NCBI RefSeq assembly: GCF_001411555.2
Contig: NC_049910.1
Span: forward strand, 33,333,250-33,397,249
Direction: 5' to 3'
Length of the DNA: 64,000 bases
From: Juglans regia
Lineage: Eukaryota > Streptophyta > Magnoliopsida > Fagales > Juglandaceae
Positions 11,652 to 22,489 of the stretch are shown here, piece after piece; position 1 is the first letter of the stretch, and each line of letters begins with the position of its first letter. A program made the translations under genes and the position numbers. A model generated the notes under the pieces. That model was not told the origin of the DNA and ran no database searches. It saw only the letters and a program-made list of their open reading frames with translations.

Positions 11652-13114
11652 ACATCTGGCAGGGCTGTACCACAACTGCTGTCGATATCTCAGTAGAAAT
11701 AAAAGGCTCACCTTGTTCTGCCACCACCGAACGCCTTTTAGGATTGTGCACCTCATCTACAATTTCTTCAATAGCCTGTCGTTTCCTGCCTTTAATTCTT
11801 GCTTTCTGCAGACATCCCTCATCGATGGCCTCTCCTTCAGTGACATCCTTCCCATCTAAGCCCTGGCTCTGTGATGATGCCCCTTCAGATTTTGGCCTTC
11901 GACGAAATGAAGAAATGGCTTTTGATGTTTTACTTGCAGCTGATGGGCTTGCATTAAGACATTTTAGACTTAAGCCCTTTGATGCATTCGAGCCCAAGCC
12001 CATTTTAGAGGCCTCTTCAATAGGAACTCAGTCAAGTGATCTTCATCCACTACCCCATCCTACCTCGCAGAGCTAGATCCACCATTCCCTAACTGCTTGT
12101 CATCCATTTCCCTAGATTTAAAGGGGCATTTGTCACCTCCATAAATTTCTCCGAAGAAATGTCCACATATTCCGTAACCGTGAGTAACTCCCCCTAACTC
12201 CAACAAGAACAATTGTAACTCCTTGCAAAATATCCGCAACCCCATAACTGCCATGAATGCTGCTAGTCGCCATGGTGGTTTTCTGGTTGAGGTTGGCTCA
12301 GTCGTCCTCGCCTCAGAACCCTTCCCTCCCCCTCTCTGATCAACTGAGTAACCAGCACGAAGCCATTGATCGTAAGGAAGGTTTTCAACCTTCAATTTTG
12401 CCACATCAATCTCATTGCACTCACGCTGAGGATGACCCACCAAACCACAGTAATAGCAAAAATCAGGTAATCTTTCATAAGAAAACCGTAGTAAACAGGA
12501 CTGGCCCTCCCCTACACCCATACACTTTTGCCTTAGCAATGGCTTTGATATGTCCAAATTTACTATGATTCTCATGTATTCACCCCACTCCGTTTCTCCC
12601 ACATCCAAATCCACTTCCAATACCTCTCCCAACGTATCACCAACTAGTTTCCCAACATATGCATTTCAAGCCATTAGAGGTAAATCATGTATACGGATGC
12701 AGCATTTCAAGCCATTAGAGGTAAATCATGTATACGGATGCAGAATGGTGCATGAACTAACTCTAGATTACTCATCTGCAACTTTCCATCAAAATCCTTC
12801 ATAAGAATCAGATGTTTATCAAAAGTCCAAGGACCCTCTCGCATCACTTTGGCCTTATCTCGAGCATCTTCAAATTCCACCATAACGAACACAGAGGTCA
12901 AATCACGAAACTTGACTCCCTTAACTGGTCTCCATACCTTGTGTATTGTCTGTTTGAAAGCATCATGATTATAATGCTTTCTGGTTAGTAGTTTCATGAT
13001 GAAACAATTTTCACCCCTCTCGAGTACTTCCTCCACCTTACTAACTTCCAAAGAAATCTCCTCACTCTCCCTTGCCGTTAGAAACACATACAAATCCTCG
13101 ATATCTTCAGCCAT
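11652..13114 (-). pseudogene. LINE ORF1: nucleic-acid-binding protein (DUF4283, zf-CCHC_4)
   Basis: Starts at 13114 (MAEDIEDLYVFL). DUF4283 covers about 13060-12720 (FIMKLLTRKHYNHDAF, VRGKFRDL-like and MREGPWTFDKHLILM blocks). The zinc knuckle CYYCGLVGHPQREC near 12450 has an intact C-X2-C-X4-H-X4-C pattern. The tail, basic and Ser-rich, reaches 11652. A 41-bp tandem duplication (12661-12742) shifts the frame between the two domains, and a TGA replaces the expected Trp in both copies. In plant LINEs ORF1 binds the element RNA. Confidence 0.82.
12661..12742. repeat. 41-bp tandem duplication inside LINE ORF1
   Basis: The 41-bp unit beginning GCATTTCAAGCCATTAGAGG occurs twice back to back without a mismatch. 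Because 41 is not a multiple of 3, it breaks the ORF1 frame. The perfect identity suggests the duplication is younger than much of the decay around it. Confidence 0.92.
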
Positions 13115-13577
13115 CCTTCAGTAGAAACTCGTACTAGAGACGAGAAATGAAAAAACCTCCACATAGGAACTCAGAGAGAGCACTTAGAGAGGAATCCACA
13201 GAGTTTTGTATTTTATAATCTGATTGTTCTAAGATTTTTAATCTAAATTTAAAGGGCGAAAAGAAAAAAAAAATAGTTGAATATATAGTAAAATAGTAGT
13301 AAATGAGGTGTAATGATATCATTATCGTTAATAATTATTTGTTTGATGAAAGAAACACCAATAAATTAGTATTTTACCCTTTTTTTCTACCATGTACATG
13401 AGTTATGAATATCATTTTCTGCAAAGGCTTCATTCGCGGCCATTCAATTTGACGTGATTTCCAACGTGTGTAAGTATTAAATCCTGATAACGAAAGCTCA
13501 GGAAAATGAAAAAATTTAATTAAATTAAAAAGTTGTACATGCTAATCAAAAGGATATATCCGTAAGAAGTGTTTTAA
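13115..13577. other. LINE 5' flank, no gene seen
   Basis: May include the LINE 5'UTR. AT-rich, with short frames only. Confidence 0.5.
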
Positions 13578-13745
13578 TCGCAATAAGATTTTATAAAAAT
13601 AAATTTAAAAAATGACATACCTTGGCGTAATATGTTAGATTATAAAATTATTTTTTATTATAAAATATATATAATATATTATATAAAATTATGTCAATTT
13701 ATGAATTATTTTTACGAGATTTCTTTACGCTTGTACTACTTTTTC
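13578..13745. repeat. Foldback MITE, family D, diverged
   Basis: Imperfect palindrome about an AT-rich centre, with GTTAGATTATAAAATTA in one arm and ATTATGTCAATTTATGAA in the other. It resembles 34705-34860 and 55985-56325. Confidence 0.5.
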
Positions 13746-14573
13746 AGCTAGCAATTATCTATTCTTCTCTCCTCCGTTCATGAGATCCTCCACAGCAATA
13801 TACAAATTTTTATTTTATCAAAAGATAGAGGCTCATTCCCTTTTTCCCTCCCAATTAACATATTGTTTATTCATTTCTTTCTTTCCATTTTTCTTTTTCA
13901 AAATTTTTCTTTCATTTTCTTTATCATGTTCTATCCCTTTGATAAACAAGTGATCAACTCATGTGCATCGTCCTTCACGTACCGCCAACACAACTTTACC
14001 TTCATCTTGATCACTGGATAAATCTAATATCTTCACTTCTCACATAAACCATTCCTTTGGTGCGTATGACCTAAACGCCTTTATTGACTCCAATCATGCC
14101 ATATATATGATCTTGATCTCAACCACATGATCAAGTCCATGCAAGTTGTTCCTATATATGGGAGATCGGTAGTACTGGTTCTGATGTCCACGGCCACATG
14201 CTATACACTTAAGGCACGCCTTTTGTTGGACATGTTGGAACTCTTCCCCTCACGGTCTCAATCAATTGTTGATAGACGAGTAAATCAAACAGTATCTGAG
14301 AGAAGACTAAGCTGCACGCAGCTCATCTGCCTCAAAACCACCTTAATTCTCAGGTGGCACTACAGCTTCCTGCTCGATCGAGAGGCCACAGACAATTGGA
14401 CCAGCCCAAATCTTGTTCCAATTCCATTTTGTTATGCTTTTGAATTTTCTCATCATGTACTTTGTGTATACTCGTAATTAACTTTTTGGACTAACGGTAC
14501 GTACTACGCAAAACCCATCTATCCCCTCTCTTTGTATTTTCTTTACATTTATATAATAGAGTAGTATTACAAA
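13746..14573. other. No recognised gene; one unassigned open frame
   Basis: The frame at 14127-14477 (116 codons, +) has no domain, signal peptide or repeat that I recognise. It sits between MITEs with no convincing promoter or splice context. I treat it as non-coding. Confidence 0.45.
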
Positions 14574-14591
14574 TACTTATATTTTTACTTA

Positions 14592-15474
14592 GAGAAGCGC
14601 TTCACAACGGTCGGGCTGCAAATCCCACAAAAACATCCCTCCATTCATCTCAAGCCACATAGGAAAAAATACTCTTAAGAGAAATACACTCCACCACAGA
14701 GAATCAATTCGTATGTGCTAGCCCGTTTCTCATTTGCACCATCCTCTGCCCTTCTCTTCGTCGTTGCTCTCTGTGCATTGCCCTCAGTCCGACACCAACG
14801 CAAACGCAAGCATCTCAGTTCGATGCCAACTCAAACATCTCAGTCCGAAGCATCTCTATCGCCGATCTCCCCCATCTCCGTCGATCATGATCTCCATCTC
14901 CTCTCCATCAAAATCCAAAATCAAACCACAATCAAACAATAATCCATTCAAAATCACAATGAGACCTGCAATCTCAGATCATCAAGTATAGAGAATAAGC
15001 TCAAAATCACAGTGAAACCCATCACAAACCTGCAATCTCGGTGGCACTAGGTTGATGCCAGAAAGATGCCGGTGGCAGCATTGGGTAGAGAATCTCATTG
15101 TTGGCACCAGGAGGGTCACGATTAGGGGCTGGAAGTGAGGAGAGTGGCAGAGAGGGTGGCTTCGATGTGAGAATCAATTAAGAGGGAGGAGATTGTGGCG
15201 GAGAAGGGGGCTCAAGTTCCTTGTGCTAAGACGGAGAGAGGGGCCGTCGTGGTGGTCGTCGTGGCGGAGAGGATTTCGTGGGAGAGAATGGAAGCCAAAT
15301 CATTTGAGTCTATTGGGGAGAGAATGGAGAGAGGGAAATCATGAAGAGAGAGAGAGAATTTCTAATGTAGTGCTGGTCTAGTATAAGTGTGGTGGAAGTC
15401 CTAGGTGTTGTTATGTGATTGGAAGGCTGTTATTTGACTAAAACCAGCCCGATTGGTCTTAAGGAATTCTGTTT
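14592..15474. mobile_element. 883-bp insertion with 18-bp flanking direct repeats
   Basis: TACTTATATTTTTACTTA occurs at 14574-14591 and again at 15475-15492. The inner ends are imperfect inverted repeats: the left end contains CGGTCGGGCTG, and the reverse complement of the right end contains CAATCGGGCTG. The same ACAGCC/CGGGCTG end motif is seen at the left of the insertion at 19479. The body is less AT-rich, with a CT-rich left half and a GA-rich right half, so it can fold back. Short frames here (14715-14991, 15193-15381) look like incidental or captured UTR-like sequence. I infer a non-autonomous MULE-like element, although 18 bp is long for a MULE target duplication. Confidence 0.6.
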
Positions 15475-15492
15475 TACTTATATTTTTACTTA

Positions 15493-15538
15493 TAAAATTC
15501 ATTCTATTAAGTGTTTTTGAAATTCAAAGTTTAGGTAT

Positions 15539-15569
<31 letters not shown>

Positions 15570-15945
15570 GCTTTTCCAATGAGTTGTTGATGGGCATTAG
15601 TGAATTGTTGATAGGAATTAGGTGGCTGTCTGCATACTCAACATTAATTGCTATGTATCAAAACCTAATGGTACTACTGAATAATTCCCACTCAAATGAC
15701 AATTATCTAATCAGGAGGAGGACAAGGACCACCTGAATACGATTATTAGACAAAAAAGAAAACAAAATATTTTCGACAAAAACTAATAAGCTAATTGTCT
15801 TGTTTTAATCATCAAGGATATGGAGGGTGATGAGTCTAGTACGTCTTTGAAATAAGAACTTTTAAAAGATTTTGATTCTGCAGAAATGTGTTTCTTTTGG
15901 ATCTTTTGTAATAGGCGAAGAGTTGGCCGATTTAGGATTCTTAGG
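15493..15945. other. Intergenic with a 25-bp poly-A run
   Basis: A run of about 25 A lies near 15545-15569. No gene and no matching target duplication were found. Confidence 0.6.
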
Positions 15946-15947
15946 CC

Positions 15948-16115
15948 TGGTTTGCATAGGAATTAGTTGAGATAATTTATAAATAATAATGAGATATTTG
16001 AGTTAAATTGAGATGAGATAAAATGAGATGAATTAGATTTTGAAAATTTGTATGTTTAAATGTAGAAGTGAGATGAGATAATTTTAATATTTTTTGAGAT
16101 TTGATTTTGGTGGGT
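15948..16115. repeat. Family A MITE, diverged
   Basis: GATGAGATAAAATGAGATGAATTAG and GTGAGATGAGATAATTTT patches flank an AT-rich core, as in the other family A copies. Confidence 0.55.
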
Positions 16116-16560
16116 GCTCCCAATTATTACATAGTATGTATAATAATTGAAGATTATTTATAAATATATTTTATATTAATGAATAGGAATTAATAAACTA
16201 CCTACATACTCATAAAAATATTAAAATCACAAAATTAATACAATTTTCTTTTTCAGAATTTAAATTATTCAAAATTCCCAAAAATATGACTTTTTATTAT
16301 AATATACATCATTCTAATTATTGATTACACAATTAAAAATTCCGTACCTTATTTCTTCTCGAACCCATTATTTCATTTAAATTGATTTAATTCAAATTAA
16401 ACAAAGTTTATGAAAAACCAATATTCAAAGCACCAACCAAATTCGAAATCTACTTGGTAAATGTTTATATATTTCAATAAAAAGTATACCATTACAGCCA
16501 TAACAAAATTACATACATGCCCAGTTTGGAAAAAAATATTCAATGGCCTCCTATTTATGC
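16116..16560. other. AT-rich stretch, no gene seen
   Basis: Possibly more of the decayed Harbinger element to its right, but I recognise no protein motif. Confidence 0.4.
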
Positions 16561-16770
16561 CTACATCGGTATTCTAATCTCATCCCTCAATGCAACCATA
16601 ACTTGGGCTAATAGGGTGCTCATGTCTAGATGAAGTAGTGATGATTATACTGCATCACCAACCGCACGCCCATTTCGATCGAGCCTCATGTTGCTCAATG
16701 TCTTAAATATCCAGTCGTTCGGAGTGACGTTTCTAATAAAGTTATGGAACATACAACATGTAGTAACGAT
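16561..16770 (-). pseudogene. PIF/Harbinger transposase C-terminal fragment
   Basis: The - strand translation contains CCMFHNFIRNVTPNDWIF, matching the C-terminal CCILHNFIR-type block of plant PIF/Harbinger DDE nucleases. It is followed by KTLSNMRLDRNGRAVGDAV, an in-frame stop at 16645-16647, and a further readable stretch to a stop at 16561. Upstream, the frame is lost at a CAACAGCCA-rich repeat region. Only this short remnant is left. Confidence 0.65.
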
Positions 16771-17070
16771 AAGTCTACTCTATCAAATGTCTACACCAAA
16801 GGTAATTGAATTTTGAAAAAGAAAAAGAGTATTACAACAGCTGTTGGCGATGTTGTTACAATAGCCACAACATGCAAATGTGTATGTATGCTATGTATCA
16901 CAACAGCCACAAGAACCACAACGCAACCTACTCTATCACAACAACCACAACACAGCTTTAACAATCCTAGTGAATGCACACGTGACAAGTCTACTCTATC
17001 ACAACAGCCACAATACACATCAACAAAGGGTTTTTCAGTTCAATTCACAATTCCTATATAAGATTTTTTC
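16771..17070. repeat. ACAACAGCCACAA-type low-complexity region
   Basis: Repeated CAACAGCCACAA and CTCTATCACAACA words. The open frames here (16791-17074) are repeat-driven and not called. Confidence 0.55.
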
Positions 17071-17961
17071 ATAGAGTGATAAAGGGTGTTTTAACAATAA
17101 AATACAAATCGAATTTTAGATCATTTTTTACCTAATCATGGCAGATAATTATGGGAACTGAGATGTAGAAAATGCATTATAAACTAGTATGATTACGGAT
17201 TAGGAACTGGATATCAAATTTCTACAAAAATCTAGGTATACGATGTGGGGATTGGAAATGGAACTAAAATCACATATTGGGTAACCATGTAGGACCATGA
17301 TCTCAGATTCATGGTGTCTGAGGTGTGGGTGCTACGACGTTTATAGGCAAAGTATATTGGATTCGTGTGGCGCTTGTAGAGATTGGTTGTGGTGGATTTC
17401 GTCGGTTTGGCCATCTTCAATTTATTGATGCTTTCCCTCTGCAACAAACAAAACAAGGCCAGCAAAAATCAATTGAGAATCTCGACAAACCCATAGGACA
17501 TTGCGTCGTGTTCCAGAGTGCAAAACAAGTGGATGAAAAAGTGTGCAGGCAAGGTGGCTTTTTAGGTAAAGCCGAACGGACAGTCCATAAGCAGAGGGCA
17601 AGGGAATCTTTGTTGTTTGGCACGAGGCCACAGGTATCGAATTCGGCTATGGAATCTCCATTGTTCAAAGCCCACGCAAAGACCATATCAGCAGGTTAAC
17701 TTCATTTTAGATGGAGCTCTTCTCCTTTTGCAAGTTGTAGGAGCTAGATAAGGTTTCTCTGAGATGGATTCCAACTGGGACATAGGGTTTGCAGGGTGTT
17801 GGTTGGGGAAGGAAGGAGGACGTGCATTAAAAGGAAGAAGAGTCCAAACGTAAACATGTTTTAGGAAAGAGGGGAAAGAGCTAAGTTATTTTTTTGTCAA
17901 TGAGTGGTCAAGTAAGTGAAGAGTGGGGAAATAATATGAAACACTAATGAGATACATTAAT
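17071..17961. other. No recognised gene; unassigned open frame 17325-17699
   Basis: The + frame 17325-17699 (124 codons) overlaps - strand frames of similar length and shows no domain I know. It could be a captured host fragment or chance. Confidence 0.4.
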
Positions 17962-18043
17962 ATGGTTGTTTGGATATATGGAGAGACTATATCCGTATGA
18001 AAATGAATAAGCCTCCCACTTGTTCTCTATATCCAAACCTGAC
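17962..18043. repeat. Short MITE-like hairpin with GTTTGGATATA ends
   Basis: The left end is GTTTGGATATATGGAGAGA. The reverse complement of the right end is GTTTGGATATAGAGAA. The element is about 82 bp. Confidence 0.5.
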
Positions 18044-18511
18044 CTTAATTGAGCACAACCATTGGGTAAATTTTCCCATAAATGAAGAACCAAACCAAGT
18101 ACTTGCAAATCACATGTGATTCTAAAATTAGGCCGATCTTAGAACTCAAATATCTTGGGCCTAATGGCCCAATCAGTATAGGCTCTTGGGCGGTAGGGAG
18201 AAAATAGTGGGCCAACAATAAGTCAACCATTTTAGCTACCATTCTTCTTGTGCAGAACAAGGTGAGTGATTAGTTGATTCGCTGAGTCATGACCATCTTT
18301 CACTCCTATAACTTCAACGGCAACTACACACACCCACCAACTCAACTCGCCCAATCAGCCTTCTTGAATAAGCCCAACTCCTACTCTGCTCGAAGGCAAG
18401 CTCATTAATGTTTTAGTCCTTGAACAAGAAAACAAGCTTGGTCTTCTTCTTTTACTAGGTTGGTATAACTCGCCAGCTTTGACATTGGAGATGAAGATAA
18501 TAGAGGCTTTG
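18044..18511. other. Left flank of the gypsy element, no gene seen
   Basis: Contains two GGCCCA-type words (near 18150-18220) and no coding signal that I trust. Confidence 0.45.
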
Positions 18512-19114
18512 TGTTATGGACCAGTCGGTGCAAGAAGGAAGACCTAAGGAAGAAGATAAAGACTAAAGTGAAGTGGAACTGGAAGATGGGATTATACGAA
18601 GTGAAGTGAAGAAGGATGGAATAGGGAATGATGTTGTTGGAAGGGATCACGAAGCACTGCATTTTGAAGAATAAACTGAGGCATGTTGGCTAAAGCTTGG
18701 CAGTCTTTTAGGACCTGCAATACACAGAGTTTAATTGAGTCTTTAATATCTATCATTTAAACCTGTTGTAATACACATAATTTTAGGATTAAAAACACCA
18801 AACAATATGTTTTATTTTACTGTCATTTGCAAGTGTCTGTCAAGTTAGTTTATCAATTGATAGGAGTTACTTACAGACTCGCAAGTCATGGATATATGAG
18901 AAAGGGAGAGAAAACTATAAAGGCATCTGGAAAATTTTCAAGGTTTCATCTGTAAGGAGGTTTTGGAATCCCTTGAAGAATTCTTACTATTAATATACAT
19001 GTGGCTCACTTGAGTCTTTTCTCAAACACTTTCTTGCCATTTATTATTCTCATTACAACAAATCATCGTTACCAACCCAACCCTTCCTCATTACATCATA
19101 GCAATATCACAACA
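18512..19114 (+). repeat. 5' LTR of the gypsy element
   Basis: Begins TGTTATGGACCAGTCGGTGC and ends TATCACAACA. Aligns along its length with 26813-27410. Many positions that are CpG in the 3' LTR are TpG or CpA here. Confidence 0.9.
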
Positions 19115-19128
19115 GATCCCTAACAATA

Positions 19129-19140
19129 GGTATCAGTATC
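19129..19140 (+). promoter_or_regulatory. Primer-binding site, initiator tRNA-Met type
   Basis: GGTATCAG just downstream of the 5' LTR matches the core of the plant TGGTATCAGAGC primer-binding site. The following bases are mutated. Confidence 0.6.
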
Positions 19141-19150
19141 CATCGATCCT

Positions 19151-21340
19151 ATGGCAGACAATACAAGATCTAAACATCAATATCAAAAGGCCCTTCAACA
19201 ACAGCAAAATGAACACCAACAACAAACTATACACGATCTGAAGGCCAATGTGGAGCAATTGAATGACATGATGCGCACACTCATTCTGTCCCAAAATCCA
19301 CAACAACAACAACATCAACAGTAGCGGGAGCTTCAATATGAGGTCCCATTTGACCATGAGCCACCAGATTCGAGGAAAGGGAATTTCAAGGACGTAAAAT
19401 TGGATTTTCCTCATTTCCTTGGAGACAACCCAGTTGCTTTAATCTTCAAGGAAAATCAGCATTTCAAATTTCATCAAAAGAAAACCTTATAGCCGGTCGG
19501 GCTGTCCAAAATCAATTAACAGCCCTCCACGTAAGTCCTTTAATTTACATGTCATTTGATTGCCTACACCTGATCAAAAACTCACAGACCTCCCCAATCT
19601 TCTCTCATGCCCTCTTCGTCTTCTACGAAAAGACCCTGACCGAACCCAAAGCTCAACCATGCCGAGCTGCGACAAAGCTCGACCCTGTCGAGCCGTGAAG
19701 AACTACTGATCAACGAGCAGCTACACCCCATTTGACCAAATCTCTTGAAGAAGATACTTCCAAATCCATAAACCAATTTGCACTCAACCTCAAAGAAATT
19801 CAAAATAAAATTGCAACAATCGATCGGAATATTACAAGATATCAAGAAACTAAAAGATAGAAAATAAAAATCTTATTTTTGAGGTCTCAAATCCTCCCTA
19901 TCGAGTATAAATCCTCCGTAGCTATTCCTCCTCTTCTTCACCCCAACCGCCAGCTTTTGTCCCTTTCAACCAACAAATTCGAACGCAATATTCCTGAAAA
20001 AAGAAAGAACAAAAAAATATGAAAGCCTAACAATTGAAGACTTCCAAAGGCTATGCTTCCTTTGACCAAAAATATTTGAGAATTTGCATGGAAAAGTATA
20101 CCTATATTCAAGGAATTAAAAAAACGTCTTTTTTCACTAAAGTAATCGACGAGGCACGATAAATTTCACCTAAGTCGCAGGGAAAAAAAAATGAAAATAC
20201 AAGCATTCCATAGAAAACCACTTTCCTTTAACGGCTTGAAGAACCAAAGCAGGGGAATTCTTTGTCGTCAAGAGCTAAAAATGGAGGGCGAATTGTTTTT
20301 CCTAGGAAAATATCTTTCTTAAAAGATGTTTTCGGAGAAGACGTACCAGCTCTGTAAATTGGTTTTCTTTGTTCATTTGTTATGGGTTTTAATTAGTTGT
20401 GTTTTTAAAACGTGCATTTAGACACTTTCCTACATGTCTAATTGTAATTGGTGGGTTGTTATTCTGCTATTTTCAAATGGACTATTCCGAAGAGGAACTG
20501 TTTCATCAAATGTACCCCTATGCCTCATCGCATGCTCATGGCCTCCTATCACATGGATGGAGAGGCTCTTGTGTGGTATCAAGAGTCTTTGGAAGGGGGC
20601 CATTTTCGTGATTGGGATACCTTCACTAGATCGATGCTTGTCCATTTTGGACCGACAGCTTATGATGATCTCTTGGAAGCATTGACTCGGTTAAAACAAA
20701 CCAATTTCATCGCTGCATACAAGGCACAGTTCGAGGCTTTTCCAATTGGTTGAGAGGACTCTCATATGTGCACAAGCTGAGTTATTTCCTTAGCGAGTTA
20801 ATAGATGAAATTCACCTTCCTATTAAAATGTTTAATCTTGTCAGTTTTAATGAAGCATACGAGTTAGCCAAAAAACAAGAAGAATACCTCTTAAGTACAA
20901 AAAAAACCAGCAAGACTATAATAAAGAAGACTAGTGCAGCAGTTGTGGATTTTTCTCAAGGATCCTTCTTGGGTAGCAGTAGCAGTAAATGGCCTAGATC
21001 CACTAGGTAGGTATCCTCGGCCCAAATGGATGAGAAATGCAAAAAGGGACTGTGCTACCACTGTGATGAGAAGTGGAGCACAGCCCATAACTACAGAAAT
21101 CCAAAGATTTATTTTTTACAAGCTAATGACGAAGAGTTAGTAAAGGAAGGTAGTAGCCAACCATATGACCATGTAGAAAAGGTTGAGGAAAACAAGGCTG
21201 GAGATAAGATGGAGGAACCTGAGATTTCCTTGGCTGCAATTGCTGGAACTCCCACGGTTAGGACAATGAGGCTGGTGGGCAACATGAAGGGGGAACAATT
21301 GGTGATTTTAGTGGATTCGGTGCAAAATTGAAGCTGCCAA
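19151..21340 (+). pseudogene. gypsy gag and zinc knuckle, broken and interrupted
   Basis: ATG 19151 opens a Gln-rich start, with an in-frame TAG at 19322-19324. LDFPHFLGDNP follows. The frame is cut at 19478 by an insertion and resumes after 20510 with MASYHMDGEALVWYQ and RLKQTNFIAAYKAQF, then LSYFLSELIDEIHLPIKMF. The zinc knuckle near 21050 reads CYHCDEKWSTAHNY. The fourth ligand, normally Cys, is Tyr. Several frame changes are needed to read through. Gag forms the particle that packages element RNA; this copy cannot. Confidence 0.85.
19479..20500. mobile_element. 1022-bp insertion in gag with a 10-bp target duplication
   Basis: TTTCATCAAA lies at 19469-19478 and again at 20501-20510, and the gag sequence resumes after the second copy. 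The left end contains CGGTCGGGCTG and AACAGCCCTCCA, like the element at 14592. The right end gives only a weak inverted match (AATAACAACCCACCA). A 9-11-bp target duplication with long diverged inverted repeats suits a MULE. No transposase was seen inside. Confidence 0.75.
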
Positions 21341-21742
21341 TGGATCCTTCTATTACCTTAAAGGTTAAGGTAGCTAATGGTCAATGCTTAAGGAGTGGTG
21401 GAGTGTGCAATGCAGTAAATTTAAAGATGTAAGGTACCTTGTTTCAATCCTCTCTTTATTTACTTGATCTCGCTGGTTGTGATGTTGTGCTAGGAGTCCA
21501 ATGGTTAGAGACATTGGGCCCCATAACTTGGGGTTTTTCTAAGTTTTTGATGAGTTTTATGCATGATGGGAAGCTGACTGAATTACAAGGGTTACGGTTG
21601 AAACTGTCAGTTATGAAGGGTTACCACAAGATGCTTAAGGCCACTATGTCTAAAGGCAAGGAAATTTTGTTACAGATTATGTCTGTGGAGGGTGATGGGA
21701 AAGATTCTAAAATTCGCGATGGTGATATTACACAGTTGTTGG
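21341..21742 (+). pseudogene. gypsy aspartic protease region
   Basis: EQLVILVDSVQN near 21300 corresponds to the usual LVDSGSTHNF active site, with the catalytic Asp kept but the next residues altered and a stop following. YLLDLAGCDVVLGVQWLETL near 21470 is the conserved end of the protease. The frame is then cut by the hAT insertion. Confidence 0.75.
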
Positions 21743-21971
21743 TAGGGGTGGGCAGCGAGGCCACGCCCCCGCCCCCGCTGCCCCGACCCGCTTCCGCTCC
21801 GCACCAGTGTGGCGGGGCTGACCACCCCGTCCGCCAGATGCGGGGGCGGGGCCACCCACCCAGCATCTGGCGCTCTGTCTGGGGGTAGGTGCTGGATGGG
21901 GGTGACATCCGCCCCACAAATACCCCGCCCCGCCCATGTATATTATAATATATATATAAAAAAAAAAAAAC

Positions 21972-22003
21972 CTACGCATGAAACGACGTCGTTTCATGCG
22001 TAG
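21972..22003. repeat. Perfect 32-bp palindrome centred on ACGACGTCGT
   Basis: CTACGCATGAAACGAC is followed directly by its reverse complement. A-tract on the left and T-tract on the right extend the potential stem after one mismatch. Confidence 0.95.
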
Positions 22004-22009
22004 TTTTTT

Positions 22010-22240
22010 TTCATGCCTGGGTTAATAACAAAATTCCCCCCCTTCCCCGATTCCCTCCCTCACTCACTCTCAGACTCTTAGTTCTCTCTGTGACCGAGAC
22101 CGCTGCTCGTCTCTCCCTCTCTCTGAGTTTCCGGCACCGCACCCAGCTACCAGCATCTCCTTCAACGTCGTTGTCGCATGACTCGCATTCAGTCTCTCTC
22201 TCTGCATCTCCGTCACCGAAGATCCGAAGGTAAGAAACCC
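22010..22240 (+). other. Captured exon-like segment with splice donor
   Basis: A CT-rich, CpG-containing segment ending GATCCGAAG followed by GTAAGAAACC (donor at 22230-22231). It looks like the 5'UTR exon and first intron of a gene. It may be from the parental hAT element or from a host gene; I cannot tell which. Confidence 0.45.
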
Positions 22241-22489
22241 TATCCCATTTTATTTTTTTGTGATTTATATTTTTAATGGAGATTGGAGGAAGGATGGGGT
22301 TTATCGGAGATGGAGGATGGGATTTTTGTGAATTGTGTGCTGTGGAGCTTAGATTGTGCATGTGTTTTGGTTTGAAATTTGAATGAGTCTGTGACTCCGT
22401 GCATATGAATTGTGTTTGTTTTCTTATTTCTGTAATTATTTCAGATTGGATTGGATTTGATTGTGTCTAAGACTTTAATTAATTTGGAT

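Larger units (their letters stand above)
8726..13114 (-). mobile_element. L1-type LINE, degenerate, interrupted by a MITE
   Basis: On the - strand the order is ORF1 (DUF4283 then CCHC knuckle) and ORF2 (endonuclease, reverse transcriptase, post-RT region), as in plant L1-clade LINEs. The region downstream of RT resumes on the far side of a MITE at 8931-9127 (PLSGGLGF, LRLFNFALLAKQG, AMYFPNI) and fades near 8726, so the RNase H end is missing. Many frameshifts and stops make it inactive. I did not find a poly-A tail or target duplication. Confidence 0.85.

Noticed and set aside
14127..14477. 116-codon + frame as a gene
   Set aside because: No domain, no splice or promoter context, surrounded by MITEs.
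17325..17699. 124-codon + frame as a gene
   Set aside because: Overlapped by equally long - strand frames, no recognised motif.
21743..22000. GC-rich block with Pro/Gly-rich frames as a coding exon or foreign DNA
   Set aside because: It is the GC-rich subterminal region of the hAT element and is mirrored at 23760-23887.
22011..22361. 116-codon - strand frame
   Set aside because: It is the reverse of the CT-rich UTR-like segment; the + strand splice donor fits better.
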